From positions 218,855,765-218,919,764 of the forward strand of contig VDFB02373365.1 of NCBI GenBank assembly GCA_007258455.2: 64,000 nt of DNA, written 5' to 3'. This document shows positions 23,893 through 35,689 of the stretch, piece after piece. The DNA is from Sequoia sempervirens (Eukaryota > Streptophyta > Pinopsida > Cupressales > Cupressaceae). Under the pieces are notes generated by a model. That model had not been told where the DNA came from. It saw only the letters and a list, made by a program, of their open reading frames with translations, and searched no databases. The position numbers and the translations under genes were made by a program. Numbering within the stretch: position 1 is the first letter of the stretch; each line of letters starts with the position of its first letter.

Positions 23893-26800
23893 ACTTTCAA
23901 AAAAATGGAAATTACACATCAAATTTTACAAGCACCCGACGAACATCGAATTTTACATTTTTCATCAGATAGTTTCATCATATTTTGCAATCTATTGTAT
24001 TAGTGACATTTGTAAATGCAATCTATTGTAAGAAGAATGACAGTCACTTGAGATGTGAGATTCAAAAAGAGGCTGAGCAGTGATAAGATAATAAAGCTCA
24101 AACCTTGCATAGTAAAGTGGAGATTTTAACATTGAGTTTCCTTACCCCCTTGCTGACCTTAAGGGTTTTTCAAATGCTTTTGGTAGTGTTAGAAAAGGAA
24201 AATGCAATTAGGGAATGACTATCCAAATGAAGTAATAGTGGTAATCATAGGTTTAGTGTTTCTTCTTAGCCATTAATGTATAATGGAGGTAGTGGATTGC
24301 ATGTTTGAGCAGTGTTTTGAGACTCATCAAAGATGGGAGAATAGTGAATAATACCTTGTGGACTGTGAAGTAGTGTCAATAAGGTTGAAGGATCTTAAGA
24401 ACTACAATACCATGAAACAATGAGTCCCCTGTAGTAAGTAGGCAATCTAAAGGGCATAGTTTTATTTTATAGAAGGATGCTCATGAAAAGAATCTTCAAG
24501 TGATAGTGAGTGAGCTGTTTGAGATTGTAGCTGAGGGTGCAATACCCAGTCTTAAAGGAAGTTAGCAAAGCAGTAAATGTGCAAGAAAATTGAATCGTAC
24601 ACAACAAACAATTCACAATGTTATCTTCCATAATCCCTTGAGTTTGAAGACAAAAATCTCATTGTATCTTCATGATGAAAGTGGTGAGCTTAATGGTCAA
24701 TCACTATCAACCATGATTTTAAAACATGCTATTGTGCTTATGCAGTCAACATTTTAAGTAAGGTAGTGAGTGGTGGTTTGGAACAATGGCAGGTATGAAG
24801 GACTCACTTTATATTCATACTATGCAGTCTAGCTTAAGACAACATTCTTAGAAGAGATTGAAGGTGGATTATGGAACTCAAGGGTTACCATGAGAAGGAT
24901 TAAAGCAAAGACTGAGATCTATTTAAAAGCCACTGTCATGAAGATATTAAAGATGTCACATGCAAAAACCTAGTAGCTGGAGTAATGATACAATGCCAAA
25001 GAGGATAGTGTGCAAGGGCAGATTTAGGAGATCTCCACATTATCTAATTACAGGGAAATACATCATTTATTTATTTTTTTAATTAAAAGAAATCATTCTA
25101 AACCCTATATAGGATACATTGATACTTCAAAAGCCTCTGAAGAAATTTTAGATTATGCAAATATATGTCAAGTAACATTCATAAGGTTTAGAAAATCTTG
25201 ATCACTCTCTAGAATAGCCCATTAAACATGGGTTGTGCTTGAATGCACTACATAATTTATATAACACAACCACTCTGCATATCAACCAGAGTTATAGGCT
25301 CTTTATTGTAGCAAGAGGTAATCACTCTTCGATCATGCTATAATTGCATCCTATCCTGTTAAACTTGGGACAACCTGAATGCACCCAATGATGATTGACA
25401 CCTACATTATACAACCTGAATTAACTACATTATATGAGTGCCTCCATTTCTATCACAACATAGCCACATTAAAATTGGGTCACACATGAATGCATCATGT
25501 ATTTGTTATAGCACAACTGTGCCACATGACTAATAGAGTTATGGATCACATAATTACAGTCACAAGAATTTGTTCCTCCATTGTGATCTTATGGTGATTC
25601 CACAAAACAAAATTTGGACATTAAATTCTGAAAAACCTTAACCTCTAAAAATGAAATCTGATGAGATGTTGCTTTAAAATATGATTTTCACACCTGGAAC
25701 TACAAATCTGACTTCACAACTGAATTCTGCAAAAGGACAATGACTACCCTCAACCTGATGATATCTTCTTGAATTTTTTCTGATTTTTACCAAGAAAATC
25801 ATCCTTAGTTCTCCATAAAATATCTCAAGTAGAGAAAAACTGCCACAATAAATTAGGCACAAACTTACTTTTCTTTATGTCGGCCACAATTTGATTTTTT
25901 TTAATTTTTCATGTTTGTCGAAAATTCGACGAAAATAATAGCCAACATTTCGACGAACCCCAGGTTCGTTGAAATTTCGACAAACATCGGGGATAAACTT
26001 TCAAAAAATTGGAAATTACACATCAAATTTTACAAGCCCCTGATGTACATCGAATTTTACATATTTTTTCAGACAGTTTCATCATATTTTGCAGTCTAAT
26101 GTATTAGTGACATTTGTAAATGCAATCTATGGTAAGAAGAATGACAGTCACTTGAGATGTGAGAGTCAAAAAGAGGCTGAGCAGTGATAAGATAATAAAT
26201 CTCAAACCTTGCATAGTAAAGTGGAGATTTTAACATTGAGTTTCCTTACCCCCTTGCTGACCTTAAGGGTTTTTCAAATGCTATTAGAGAATGACTGTCC
26301 AAATGAAGTAATAGTGGTAATCATAGGTATAGTGTTTCTTCTTAGCCATTAATGTATAATGGAGGTAGTGGATTGCATGTTTGAGCAGTGTTTTGAGACT
26401 CATCAAAGATGGGAGAATAGTGAATAATACCTTGTGGACTGTGAAGTAGTGTCAATAAGGTTGAAGTATCTTAAGAATTACAATACCATGAAACAATGAG
26501 TCCTTTGTAGTAAGTAGGTAGTCTAAGGGGCATAGTTTTATTTTATAGAAGGATGGTCATGAAAGGAATCTTCAAGTGATAGTGAGTGAGTTGTTTGAGA
26601 TTGCATTTGAGGGTGCAATACCGAGTCTTAAAGGAAGTTAGAAAAGCAGTAAATGTGCAAGAAAATCAAATCGTACACAACAAACAATTCACAATGTTAT
26701 CTTGCATAATGACTTGAATTTGAAGACAAAAATTTCATTGTATATTCATGATGAAAGTGGTGACCTTAATAGTCAATCACTGGCAACCATGATTTTAAAA

Positions 26801-28187
26801 CATGCTATTGTGCTTATGGAGGAAAATTTTTAAGCAAGGCAGTGAGTGGTGGTTTGGAACAATGGCAGGTATGAAGGACTTGCTTTATATGCATACTCTG
26901 TAGTCCAACTTAAGACACCATTCTTAGAAGAGATTGAAGGTCGATTATGGAACTCAAGGGTTACCATGAAAAGGATTAAAGCAAAGACTGAGATCTATTT
27001 AAAAGCCATGGTTATGAAGATATTAAAGATGTCACATGCAAAACCCTAGTAGCTGGAGTAATGAATACAGTGCCAAAGAGGATAGTGTGTTGGGGCAGAT
27101 TTAGGAGATCTCTACATTATCTAATTATAGGGAAATACATCACTTATTTATTTTTTTAATTAGAATAAATCATTCTAAACCCTATATAGGATACATTGAT
27201 ACTTCAAAAGTCTTTGAAGGAATTTGAGATTATGCAAATATATGTCAAGTAACATTTATAAAATTTAGAAAATATTGATCACTCTCTAGAATAGCCCATT
27301 AAACATGGGTTGTGCTTGAATGAACTACATAATTGATATAACACAACCAATCTGCATATCAACCAAAGTTATAGGCTCTTTATTGCAGCAAGAGGTAATC
27401 ACTCTTCGATCATGCTATAATTACATCTTAACCTGTTAAACGTGAGACAACCTCAATGCACCCAATGATGATTGACACCTACATTATACAACTTGAATTA
27501 ACTACATTATATGAGTGCCTCCATTTCTATCACAACATAGCCACATTAAACTTGGGTCACACATGAATGCATCCTGTATTTGTTATAGCACAACTGTGCC
27601 ACATGACCAATAGAGTTATGGATCACATAATTACAATCACAAGAATTTGTTCCTTAGTTGTGATCTTATGGTGATTTCACACAAACAAATCTGGACATGA
27701 AATTATCAAAACCCTAAACCTCTAAAAATGAAATCTGATGTGGTGTTGCTTGAAAATATGATTTTCAAACCTGGAACTACAAATCTGACTTCACAACTAA
27801 ATTCTGCAAAAATTCAATGACTACCCTCAACCTGCCGATATCTTCTTTAATTTTTTCTTATTTTTACCAAGAAAATCATCCTTAGTTCTCCATAAACTGT
27901 CTCAAGTAGAGCAAAACACTGTCACAATAAATCAGGCGTGAACTCACTTTTCTTTATGTCGGCGACAATTTTTTTTTTCTATTTTTCATGTTTGTCAAAA
28001 ATTCGACGAAAATGATAGCCGACATTTCGACGAACCCTAGGTTAGTCAAAATTTTGACAAACGTCAGGGATAAACTTTCAAAAAATTGAAAATTACACAT
28101 CAAATTTTACAAGCACCCGATGATACATCAAATTATACATATTTCGTTGGACAATTTCATCAAATTTTGTAGTCAAATGAGTTAGTG

Positions 28188-28648
28188 TCATGTCCCAATG
28201 TGATGCATATTTTTTTGTAATTTTTTTTCAATTAAATAATTAATTATGATTTTTTTATTACAACTTTTAAAAATTATAAAAACTCATATGTCTAACCACC
28301 TTAACTTGGTCAAAAATGTATGAAATTCATTTTTTGTTCTTTTAATCCAATAGTATAAGAAGCATAGAATGTGATGCATGTTTTGGATTCAAAAAATGTG
28401 ATACCAATTGAAAGCTATAGATGTTTTTCAATCAGCCTATTAATCAAGACTTTAGTCATAATTCAAATAGAAAATGAATAATAAGTACTTATTAAATTCA
28501 AAGTAAGAAATAGTTTATATTGGTGGAAAGCTTAGAATCTCCTTTAAAAACCCTTTTCGTTTCATCAATTTTGGGTAAAAAAAAGTTGTCAGCCGCATAC
28601 CCATCATATTGCCACTTTTTAGCCCATCATGATCTTACACATACCCCT
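28188..28648 (+). repeat. Left arm of an inverted repeat (about 460 bp)
   Basis: Opens TCATGTCCCAATGTGATGCA and is the near reverse complement of 32419-32876 over its whole length. Shared landmarks include TTTTGGATTCAAAAAATGTG, AAGCTATAGATGTTTTTCAA, GAATCTCCTTTAAAAACC and GCCCATCATGATC. The outer edge abuts the last base of the 2.1 kb array. Confidence 0.8.
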
Positions 28649-28649
28649 A

Positions 28650-30917
28650 ACCTAATGCGTTGTAGACAAAATGCCGATGAAAACATAACTAATTTCATTT
28701 CATGTTATCAGTCATTGTATGCTCAAGTTGATGTCAAAATTCCCGATTCACATCTGTAGAAGATTTTTATCGAAAACTTGCACACAAACCTTTAGGATAA
28801 GTTAACTATGATGAAATTCCCTTCATTCATACACTTACGCACAACCCTTTGTGAATATCATAACTCTATTTCAAGTCGTTATTCAAAGTCCACTTCTAAC
28901 TGAGTTGAGAAATATGAGAAAAACAATTGAAACAATGCACAAAACTTTAGAAAACCAAATAGAGGCCTTTTGCAGTTCAATCTGCCTCCTCAACCGCAAC
29001 CAACCCAACCTATTCCAAGTCAAGTGGTAGTTGTTAAAGCATCAGTGCCTTATACCTATGGGGATTCAAAGAGACAATTTACTCCCCTACTCGATACCCT
29101 CCATAATACAATGAACCAATTTATCCAACAACAAATGATCACCTTGCCTATCGTCAAACTACTTGATACTATCAAACCTTTACCACCCACCTTTAAACCT
29201 AATTCTTGTTAATATTTTCATCACCACAATGGCCATGACACCAAACAATGTAAGTGGACCTCAAACACTTAGTTCAAGACCTCTTTTATTTGGGTCATTT
29301 TTCCATTGCAGGTGTCAATGATCAAGGCAATAAGTCTATTGCACCACCTAACCAAAATTTAAAAAATCTTTACTAATCCAATGCCTAAACACAATGTTTC
29401 ATTTGTCAAGGCTAGTGAACCTTCAAACCCTCAAGTCATGAAAATCGATACAAATAATGAACAATCTAATATCACTCCAAATGTTACTCAAGTTAATCCT
29501 ATGGATGAACTTGTGGGTGTCTAGATGTTATCCCTCGTAAGGGCCCAACCAACAAAACTCTTGATATCAATTTTTATTCTAAAGATATACTTCAAAAACT
29601 TCCTGATGGCCCTCTTTACATAGCTAGCAGAATCTATGATAAGCCCACCAATGGGATATTAATAGATCCTTCCTATGGAAAGAATGTGATCACAAAAAAA
29701 TTTCTAGTATTACATGATCTATATCAAGATGATTATAGCAAACCAAATGCATGGATTAAAAAATATACTAGTTTTACATGCCCTATGATTGGATTGATCG
29801 TACTCCCCTTACAAATAGGATCCAAAACTTTTTAGGTAACATTTTCTATCATTCCACAATCAGATCAATTTTGTTTGCAGCTTGGCCACCCTTGGCTTTG
29901 CTCAATGAAAGCGGTCCCTTCAGTTGTTCACAAATGTTTAAAGTTTCGACATGATAATGAAATATTTACCAGAAACCATAGTGGCTTTAATCCATTATCG
30001 TCTAAAGGTAAATTTTCCTTGGAAGCCTTTTGGCTTGCACCTATGGAACCCATCACCCCCTATAAATATTTCTTTTTCATAACTTATCAAAAGTTCAAAG
30101 CCAAATGAATAGTCGAGTTGTCTCTTCATAACATGTTCCCGTCCACTTCCATTCCTCCTATCCTAGATGAAACCATGCTTCAACCTGAGTCTGAATTCGA
30201 ACAAACCTTACAAACTCATGAACAACCACCCTTAGACACTTCTTTTCCATTGTTTAAATGACCAAGGGAAAATGAAACCAATCTTGTCATACCTCCTCAT
30301 ATAAAACAAGTGTATAAAGCTAAAGAGAAAGTGATTGACCTTTCTTCTTCAGTTTCTTCTATTCTCTGCCCTCTAGAAGAAAAGGAACCTATGATGGATC
30401 AACTCACTTCTACACCTTAACAACTTCAAAATAAAATAAAATGAAACCATGGTCCTAGGGAGTGTAGGCATGGTTGTTGTCATCTCCTTGCTCGCTAGTC
30501 TTGAATAGAACAAAAAAAGAAAACAAATCTCTACCTGTGATAGAAGAAATAGATGACCACCCTCTTTCACCTAACTTGCCACAACAAAATCCAGTCCAAC
30601 CCTCACAACAAAATGAACCAATCTAATAGCCATAACTTTTGATACACCCCTCCTTGGAGATTACCCTTCGCCCTCCCATTGTAATTAGCCTTCATGATGA
30701 TGAAGACAAAGAGATCACAAAAATAGATGAAGAATTTCATAATGATTTAAACTCTTTATTCTCATCTACCATGAGATTAAATGATCAATCTACTATACCA
30801 AGTGAAGAACTTGCTACATCTCCTAGTTCGGAACTTGCAATCCTTCCTTTGGATAGCCAACCGCAGTCGCAATACACTGAACATGATTGGGAAGCAGATG
30901 ACTTGTTAGATGGTTGA
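28650..30917 (+). pseudogene. gag-protease polyprotein of a gag-only LTR element (copy A), decayed
   Basis: The order of features matches the minus-strand copy at 50106-52804. A capsid-like end comes first (ENITNFISCYQSLYAQVDV, IPDSHL, then FIENL). A zinc-knuckle-like YFHHHNGHDTKQC follows at about 29215-29255, then a retropepsin-like segment (LGHPWL...KAVPSVVH) at 29875-29940. The frame closes with an acidic tail ending at 30917. No RT, RNase H or integrase follows, so this is a non-autonomous element that would depend on an autonomous relative for copying. The N-terminal gag half is missing, cut at the left inverted arm. Stops and frameshifts are numerous, for example near 28757, 29212 and 30105. 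Confidence 0.75.
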
Positions 30918-31079
30918 CTTGCATTCCCCTTACTAGCCTATTATACCCATTTTTATTTTATGTGCATATTGTGTTCACCCATATCGTGTGTTTGATGTTT
31001 TCCCTCTCATTGTATACTTCTTCTATTTGTACCTCTATTCTTCTATTTGTCATGCTTTTCCCTTTTTCATTTTTTCTTT

Positions 31080-31545
31080 TTGTTTTCCTTTTGGGGATGA
31101 TAAAAATCATAGAGACACCCTATGTATCTTCCATGTTGACCCAAAAGGTCCTTTCTTTTTTTGTTTTTTGTTTTTTTTTTCCTTTTGGGGATGACACAAA
31201 GCATAGAGATTCCCTATGTCTCTTCCATGTTGACCCAAAAGGTCCTTTATTTTTTATTTTTTTTTGTTTTTCCCTTTTGGGGATGATGCAAGCATTGAGA
31301 TTACCTATGTCTCTTCCATGTTGACCCAAAAATTCCTTTTTCCTTTTCCATTTTTCTTTTTTTGTGTTTTCCTTTCTAGGATGATGCAAGGCATTGAGAC
31401 CGCAATGTCTCCTTCATGTTGACCCAAAATATTTTCCTTTGCTTTTTCCTTCTTTTTTTTTTGCTTGTGTTTTCCTTTTGGGGATGATGCAAAGCATTGA
31501 GACCACAATGTCTCTTCCATGGTGACCTAAAACAAAGTTCATTTT
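31080..31545 (+). repeat. T-rich tandem repeat, five units of about 95 bp
   Basis: Units start near 31089, 31182, 31273, 31371 and 31474 with CCTTTTGGGGATGATGCAAAG-like words. Each continues GCATTGAGAC, ATGTCTCTTCCATG and TTGACCCAAAA, then a poly-T run. The frames across it on both strands are low-complexity artefacts. It lies between the end of the gag-protease frame and a polypurine tract, in the 3' untranslated part of the element. Confidence 0.75.
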
Positions 31546-31878
31546 CCTTTTGTTTTCAATCTCTTTGTTTCATTCTTCTAGTTTTATGTGCTTTGGGGTA
31601 TGATGAATGTTCCACACTCTTTCATAAAAACATTGTAGCAACAAACATACTAAACCCAAAGCCAAAGATCCTTTATGTGTTTAGTGTGTTCCTAAGTTCT
31701 GTGGGGAAAACTCCTTTTCTTTTTTTCTCTTTTTCGTTTATATGACATAACCTAACTCAAAAACATATGACTTTGCATAGGGATTTCTGAGTTGGCTCCC
31801 ATGTCTTTATTTTACCTTTTTCATTTTTCCTTCACTAATTTAAAGTAATTTCTCACAAAATGATGTGTGGAAATTCCT

Positions 31879-31892
31879 TTAAAGTGGGGGGG
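31879..31892 (+). other. Polypurine tract-like site of copy A
   Basis: AAAGTGGGGGGG is followed by CATGC. It resembles the tract at 33553-33570, which sits directly before an LTR. Here no LTR start with a matching second copy is seen, so it may be an internal or relic priming site for plus-strand DNA synthesis. Confidence 0.4.
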
Positions 31893-32418
31893 CATGCTTT
31901 ATCATATTTCATTTTGCATTTTTAGTTCTTAGTGTACCCTTGTCATCTCATATGATGTGTTTGTCACTTTGTGGATGACATTAGGTGTGATTTCTTTCAT
32001 AAGTGTGATATATATTAGCATATTACATTCCTCTTGGTTGCCTGATGCGACACACTACATCCCCTAAGTTATGAATAGTTTATTATTTGATTGGTCCTCT
32101 CTTGGAGACATTAGACACAATGTTCCCTAAGTGATAGACCTCGCATAAACTTAACAAGACTCCTTTGAACACTTTTACATTTTACACTTTTCACTTTTTT
32201 CCACCTTGCATAACACAACTTGCATGCCTGTGGTACCTTGCATTTTTTCATGAGTTCTAAACATACAAAGCTTTTCTTGTATCATGAAGCACAAACCAAC
32301 ATTTTCCTTTGTAGCACCTTGTTAAAGTTATCAAGAGGTATAAATTTAATTTGGTTGAGCAAGAAGCCCATTCAGTGGCACAACTTTCCCTGTATCCACC
32401 TTTGTGTTTGTGAGTGCA

Positions 32419-32876
32419 TGGGTATGTGCAGGATCATGATGGGCCAAAAAGTGGCGATATGATGGGTATGTGTAGGGTATGTGGTTGACAACTTTATTTT
32501 ACCCAAAATCGATAAAATGAAAATGGTTTTTAAAGGAGATTCTCATATTTCCACCAATATAAATTATGCTTTACTTTAAATTTAATAAATTATTATTATT
32601 CATTTTCTATTTGAATTACGACTAAAGTCCTGATTGATAGGCTAATTGAAAAACATCTATAGCTTTCAAATAGTATCACATTTTTTGAATCCAAAACATG
32701 TGTCACATTCTATGCTTTGCATATTATAGGATTAAAAAAAGGATAATTGAATTTCATGAAGTTTTGACCAAGTTCAAGTGGTCAGACATACGAGTTTTTA
32801 TATTTTTAAAAAGTTGTAATAAAAAATTCATAATTAATTATTTACTTACAAAAAAATGCATCACATCGGGACATGA
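32419..32876 (-). repeat. Right arm of the inverted repeat (about 460 bp)
   Basis: Near reverse complement of 28188-28648, with the outer end at 32876 (TCATGTCCCGATGTGATGCA on the minus strand). A few small insertions, for example within the CACATACCC run, separate it from the left arm. Confidence 0.8.
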
Positions 32877-33570
32877 TTCCTCTACTTATATCTAAAATAT
32901 TATAAAAAAAAAAATATCATTTTATTGTGGTTAGGGTGGTCGGATAGACACCTACTTATTATTTTTTCCCTGAAATTTAAGTACTACTACATTGAAATTT
33001 CAAATTTTCACCAAATAGATATTTTTTTAAAATAAATCTAGTAGTTTAGAAACTACTTTCAATTTTCTATAGATTCTATTCTTACATATTTTTTAAATAA
33101 GATAGATAACTTATTCAAATTTTTACGTCAAGTTGCCTAACTCTGATTTTTCTAAATTTTTTGCCACTTAAGGGCCTATTTTTTCCATGATGATCCTACA
33201 AACACCTGCATACCAACTAGTGCATGTACTTCACATTTTTGGGTCTTATCACCCAGCAAACCACCATGAGTCTTGTCACCCCAGAGTGAGCATGCATTCT
33301 CTCTTTTAGACAATTAGCCTAGATTAATCCACAACTACTTGTACAAATGATTGAAGCTTCATCCTATCCCTTCATTTCAACATGTGTGTTCCTTTGTTCT
33401 TATGCTTAGTTTTTCATGGGATCTTCATCAAGGGGGGCTTGATCATCCCTCTTGATTGTTGTTATTCCATCTTGCTAACATAAGTGAATTAGGACCTTTC
33501 TCTCGATATGCATGGCCACTTTAGTGTGAGTTTGAAGCAAGTTCATCCTCTCACTAAAGTGGGGGCTAAA
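32877..33570 (+). other. 3' untranslated part and polypurine tract before the split LTR
   Basis: Non-coding. It ends in ACTAAAGTGGGGGCTAAA at 33553-33570, a good plus-strand priming tract directly abutting the LTR start TGTGCC. This shows that the LTR at 33571 is the 3' LTR of a plus-strand element. Confidence 0.55.
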
Positions 33571-33900
33571 TGTGCCATATAAAAATGGCCCCTTATCATT
33601 TTCATGGCCCTTTAGGCCTTTCTTCATGATGCTTGGTCCATTTTTCTTTATTTATTGATGTAATATGCCTTGAAAATGCACATTTAGATCCTCAAAATTC
33701 AAATTATGATGTCTTGTGAAGGTGTTGTGAAGTATTGTAAAAAAATTCTACACTTTTCTAGACTCTATTTATTACAATTCACCTAAAAATCACCTTTTCA
33801 TCACTAATCATGTCATATTTTGAAGTGTTGTAAAGTCTTGTAAGAAGATTTGATGCTTTTCTAGGAATAATTTCACTATTTACACCCTTCTTATGCTTTA
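33571..33900 (+). mobile_element. Split LTR, 5' part (gag-only family, plus strand)
   Basis: Starts TGTGCCATATAAAAATGG after a polypurine tract and runs to the CTTTA at 33896-33900, where the 14.9 kb gypsy element interrupts it. The same sequence, in the same order, is uninterrupted at 63241-63570. Shared words include AGTATTGTAAAAAA, ACAATTCACCTAAAAATCAC and TTTGAAGTGTTGTAAAGTCT. The LTR resumes at 48820. Confidence 0.8.
33896..33900. repeat. Target site duplication CTTTA, left copy
   Basis: CTTTA precedes the left LTR of the 14.9 kb element. The other copy is at 48815-48819, and a single copy stands at 63566-63570 in the uninterrupted LTR. Confidence 0.9.
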
Positions 33901-35358
33901 TGTTGATCATCAAAGCTTGGGCTTCTCTGACAGTCTTATGGAAAATTTAGCGAGCGGGGGACAAATTGCATCTCACTGAATACCTTTGGGTTTTTATAGA
34001 AATTCAACTCTTCTCTTGGGGTTTCAACATAAGGGAGAAAGGAAATGTGGATATAAAATTTAAAAGGCGATGCACCAAAGCTTTTACAACATTTCAAACC
34101 CAAAAAATTCCTATGATTGATATAAAGGACATAGAATGCAACAACTCCTCATTGTTGGAAAGGGAAAAAACAACAAAGGCTAACTTCAAGCATAGTGCAG
34201 ACTTTCAAATCTTTTTGCAGGCAGTGTCTATTGAGGTCTGATCAAACATAAAGATTCCTTAGAGTAAAAGAATGATATTCCAGAAAGTACAAGAACTCTA
34301 TCTCCTAGTACAACATAGCATAATAGAATAAAAACTTTAAGGAAAATAGAAAAGTCCAATAACATAGTCCAATTCTCCTAAGCTACTATTCCATCACACA
34401 AGCATAAAGCATAGAAACTCGCTATTTAAACTACTTGAATATAGCTTACACATTGTTTCATTCAAAATGACAATATAAAGAAAGAAAGTTTGAAAAAGGC
34501 CATACATGCACAGTCTCAATAAATTCCCCTCAATAGTTCATGCTTTAATTAAAACTGAACTTTGAAACAAAGGTCGGATGCCAATTCGACAATAGTTTAA
34601 ACCTTAATAGATATAAAATGCATGAATAAAGTAGTTCTATAACTTGCTTCTAAAAAATAGTTCTAAAACCTTCAGAAAACTAAAAAGAAACACTTCTTTT
34701 AACAAAGGAAATAGTTCCGCTTGGAAAATCTCTAACTTTTTTTTGTCATCTCCCTCCATATAGCCGCCAAAGAAAGAAACACTACCTCAAATTAGAAGTA
34801 ATTGTTGCCAGATGTTGATACCTAATAGCTTACAATTTGATTTGTAAACCCTTCGTTAGGCCACAAAAGATCTTTGCATTAACTCTTTAGCTACTACATT
34901 AATGTCTTTTAGATATTTTAAAGATAAAAGCCTATACACGATCAAATCTTAAAAGGAATAGTTCAGCAAAAGAATCCCGCTGACTAATCACATCATCTTG
35001 AAGCATCAACTCGAAGATTCTGTCCCAAAAAACAAGAAAAGAAAAGCCAACGATTTTTGATAGTCTTCAAAAGATATTACTTTATAAAAGAAATAGTCTT
35101 CCTTTGATAGAGAGATGGCACATCACATGGTTAGAACCTTATGCTTTCTGAAGAATTTTTTGCAGCAAATTTTTTCCATCCTGACGCATGTGTTGGATGC
35201 TCCTCTGAAAAGAAAATGATAAGGGAAAACCATGCATCCACCCCATGGTGCATTGCTCATCTTCCTTACCAGCCTTACATTATCTCAAACACTTTTGTAA
35301 TTAAAAAGGAAGCTGAAAATTGGAAGGATAGGGAAATAATAAGAAAAACCACTTCACA
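33901..35358 (-). repeat. 3' LTR of the 14.9 kb gypsy element
   Basis: On the minus strand it begins TGTGAAGTGG and ends ATGATCAACA, the TG...CA form. It aligns end to end with 47352-48814, with scattered substitutions and small indels. The frames within it (33966, 35141) are LTR sequence and not genes. Confidence 0.92.
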
Positions 35359-35689
35359 GTTCTAGTGAATCATAGGGGCCTTTGCTTGCGAAGGTACAAA
35401 CCCAACTCTCTGGAAATTCCTAAAGTTTGAGGAAGGATGAATGGTGCACCTGTCATTCTTCTTTAGTTGGTAAAGACATACTACAGATGAGCATGTAGGC
35501 TTGATAAAGCTGGAAAAATTCTTTGAAAGACATGACCCCCCATCTTGCAGTAACCACTCCAAGGTAATGATAAAGGTGGGAAAGGAAAAAATTCTCATGC
35601 TCAACCTCATCAATTGTATGCACCGTGCTTGAACTTGGGAGTTCTATAGTAGTCTGATCCTTCTATCTGATAGCTTCTATAATCTGCTC

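Larger units (their letters stand above)
21895..28187. repeat. Three-unit tandem array, unit about 2.1 kb
   Basis: Three head-to-tail units start with GACATTTGTAAATGCAATCT at 21895, 24005 and 26109 (lengths about 2110, 2104 and 2079). They agree closely throughout, with scattered substitutions and a deletion of about 35 bp near 26280 in unit three. The array starts and stops in the same phase, so it holds three whole units and no partial ones. Each unit carries a minus-strand frame of about 70 codons (DIKKSEF...CEVRFVVPG), open in units one and two and broken in unit three. A cluster of TTCGACGAA words follows. I do not recognise the unit; no LTR, TIR or transposase is visible in it. Confidence 0.85.
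28188..32876. mobile_element. Possible transposon with long terminal inverted repeats enclosing a gag-only retroelement fragment
   Basis: Inverted arms of about 460 bp (28188-28648, 32419-32876) bound 3.8 kb that contains a gag-protease pseudogene, a T-rich tandem repeat and a polypurine tract. Long arms around captured sequence would suit a Mutator-like non-autonomous element. However, the 9-base flanks (GAGTTAGTG and TTCCTCTAC) do not match, so no target duplication supports that. The alternative is two oppositely oriented fragments of one repeat brought together by rearrangement. No transposase is visible inside. Confidence 0.4.

Noticed and set aside
21895..28187. LTR-internal-LTR tandem as the explanation for the 2.1 kb repeats
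   Set aside because: No TG...CA ends, primer site or polypurine tract occurs at a constant place in the units.
30914..31520. Hydrophobic frames on both strands of the T-rich repeat
   Set aside because: Low-complexity frames produced by T-runs and a 95-bp tandem repeat; they occur on both strands at once.
28179..32885. Mutator-type 9-bp target duplication around the inverted arms
   Set aside because: GAGTTAGTG on the left and TTCCTCTAC on the right do not match.
33966..35365. ORFs at 33966-34241 and 35141-35365
   Set aside because: They lie inside (or run just past the end of) the 3' LTR of the gypsy element, and the matching places in the other LTR are not open in the same way.
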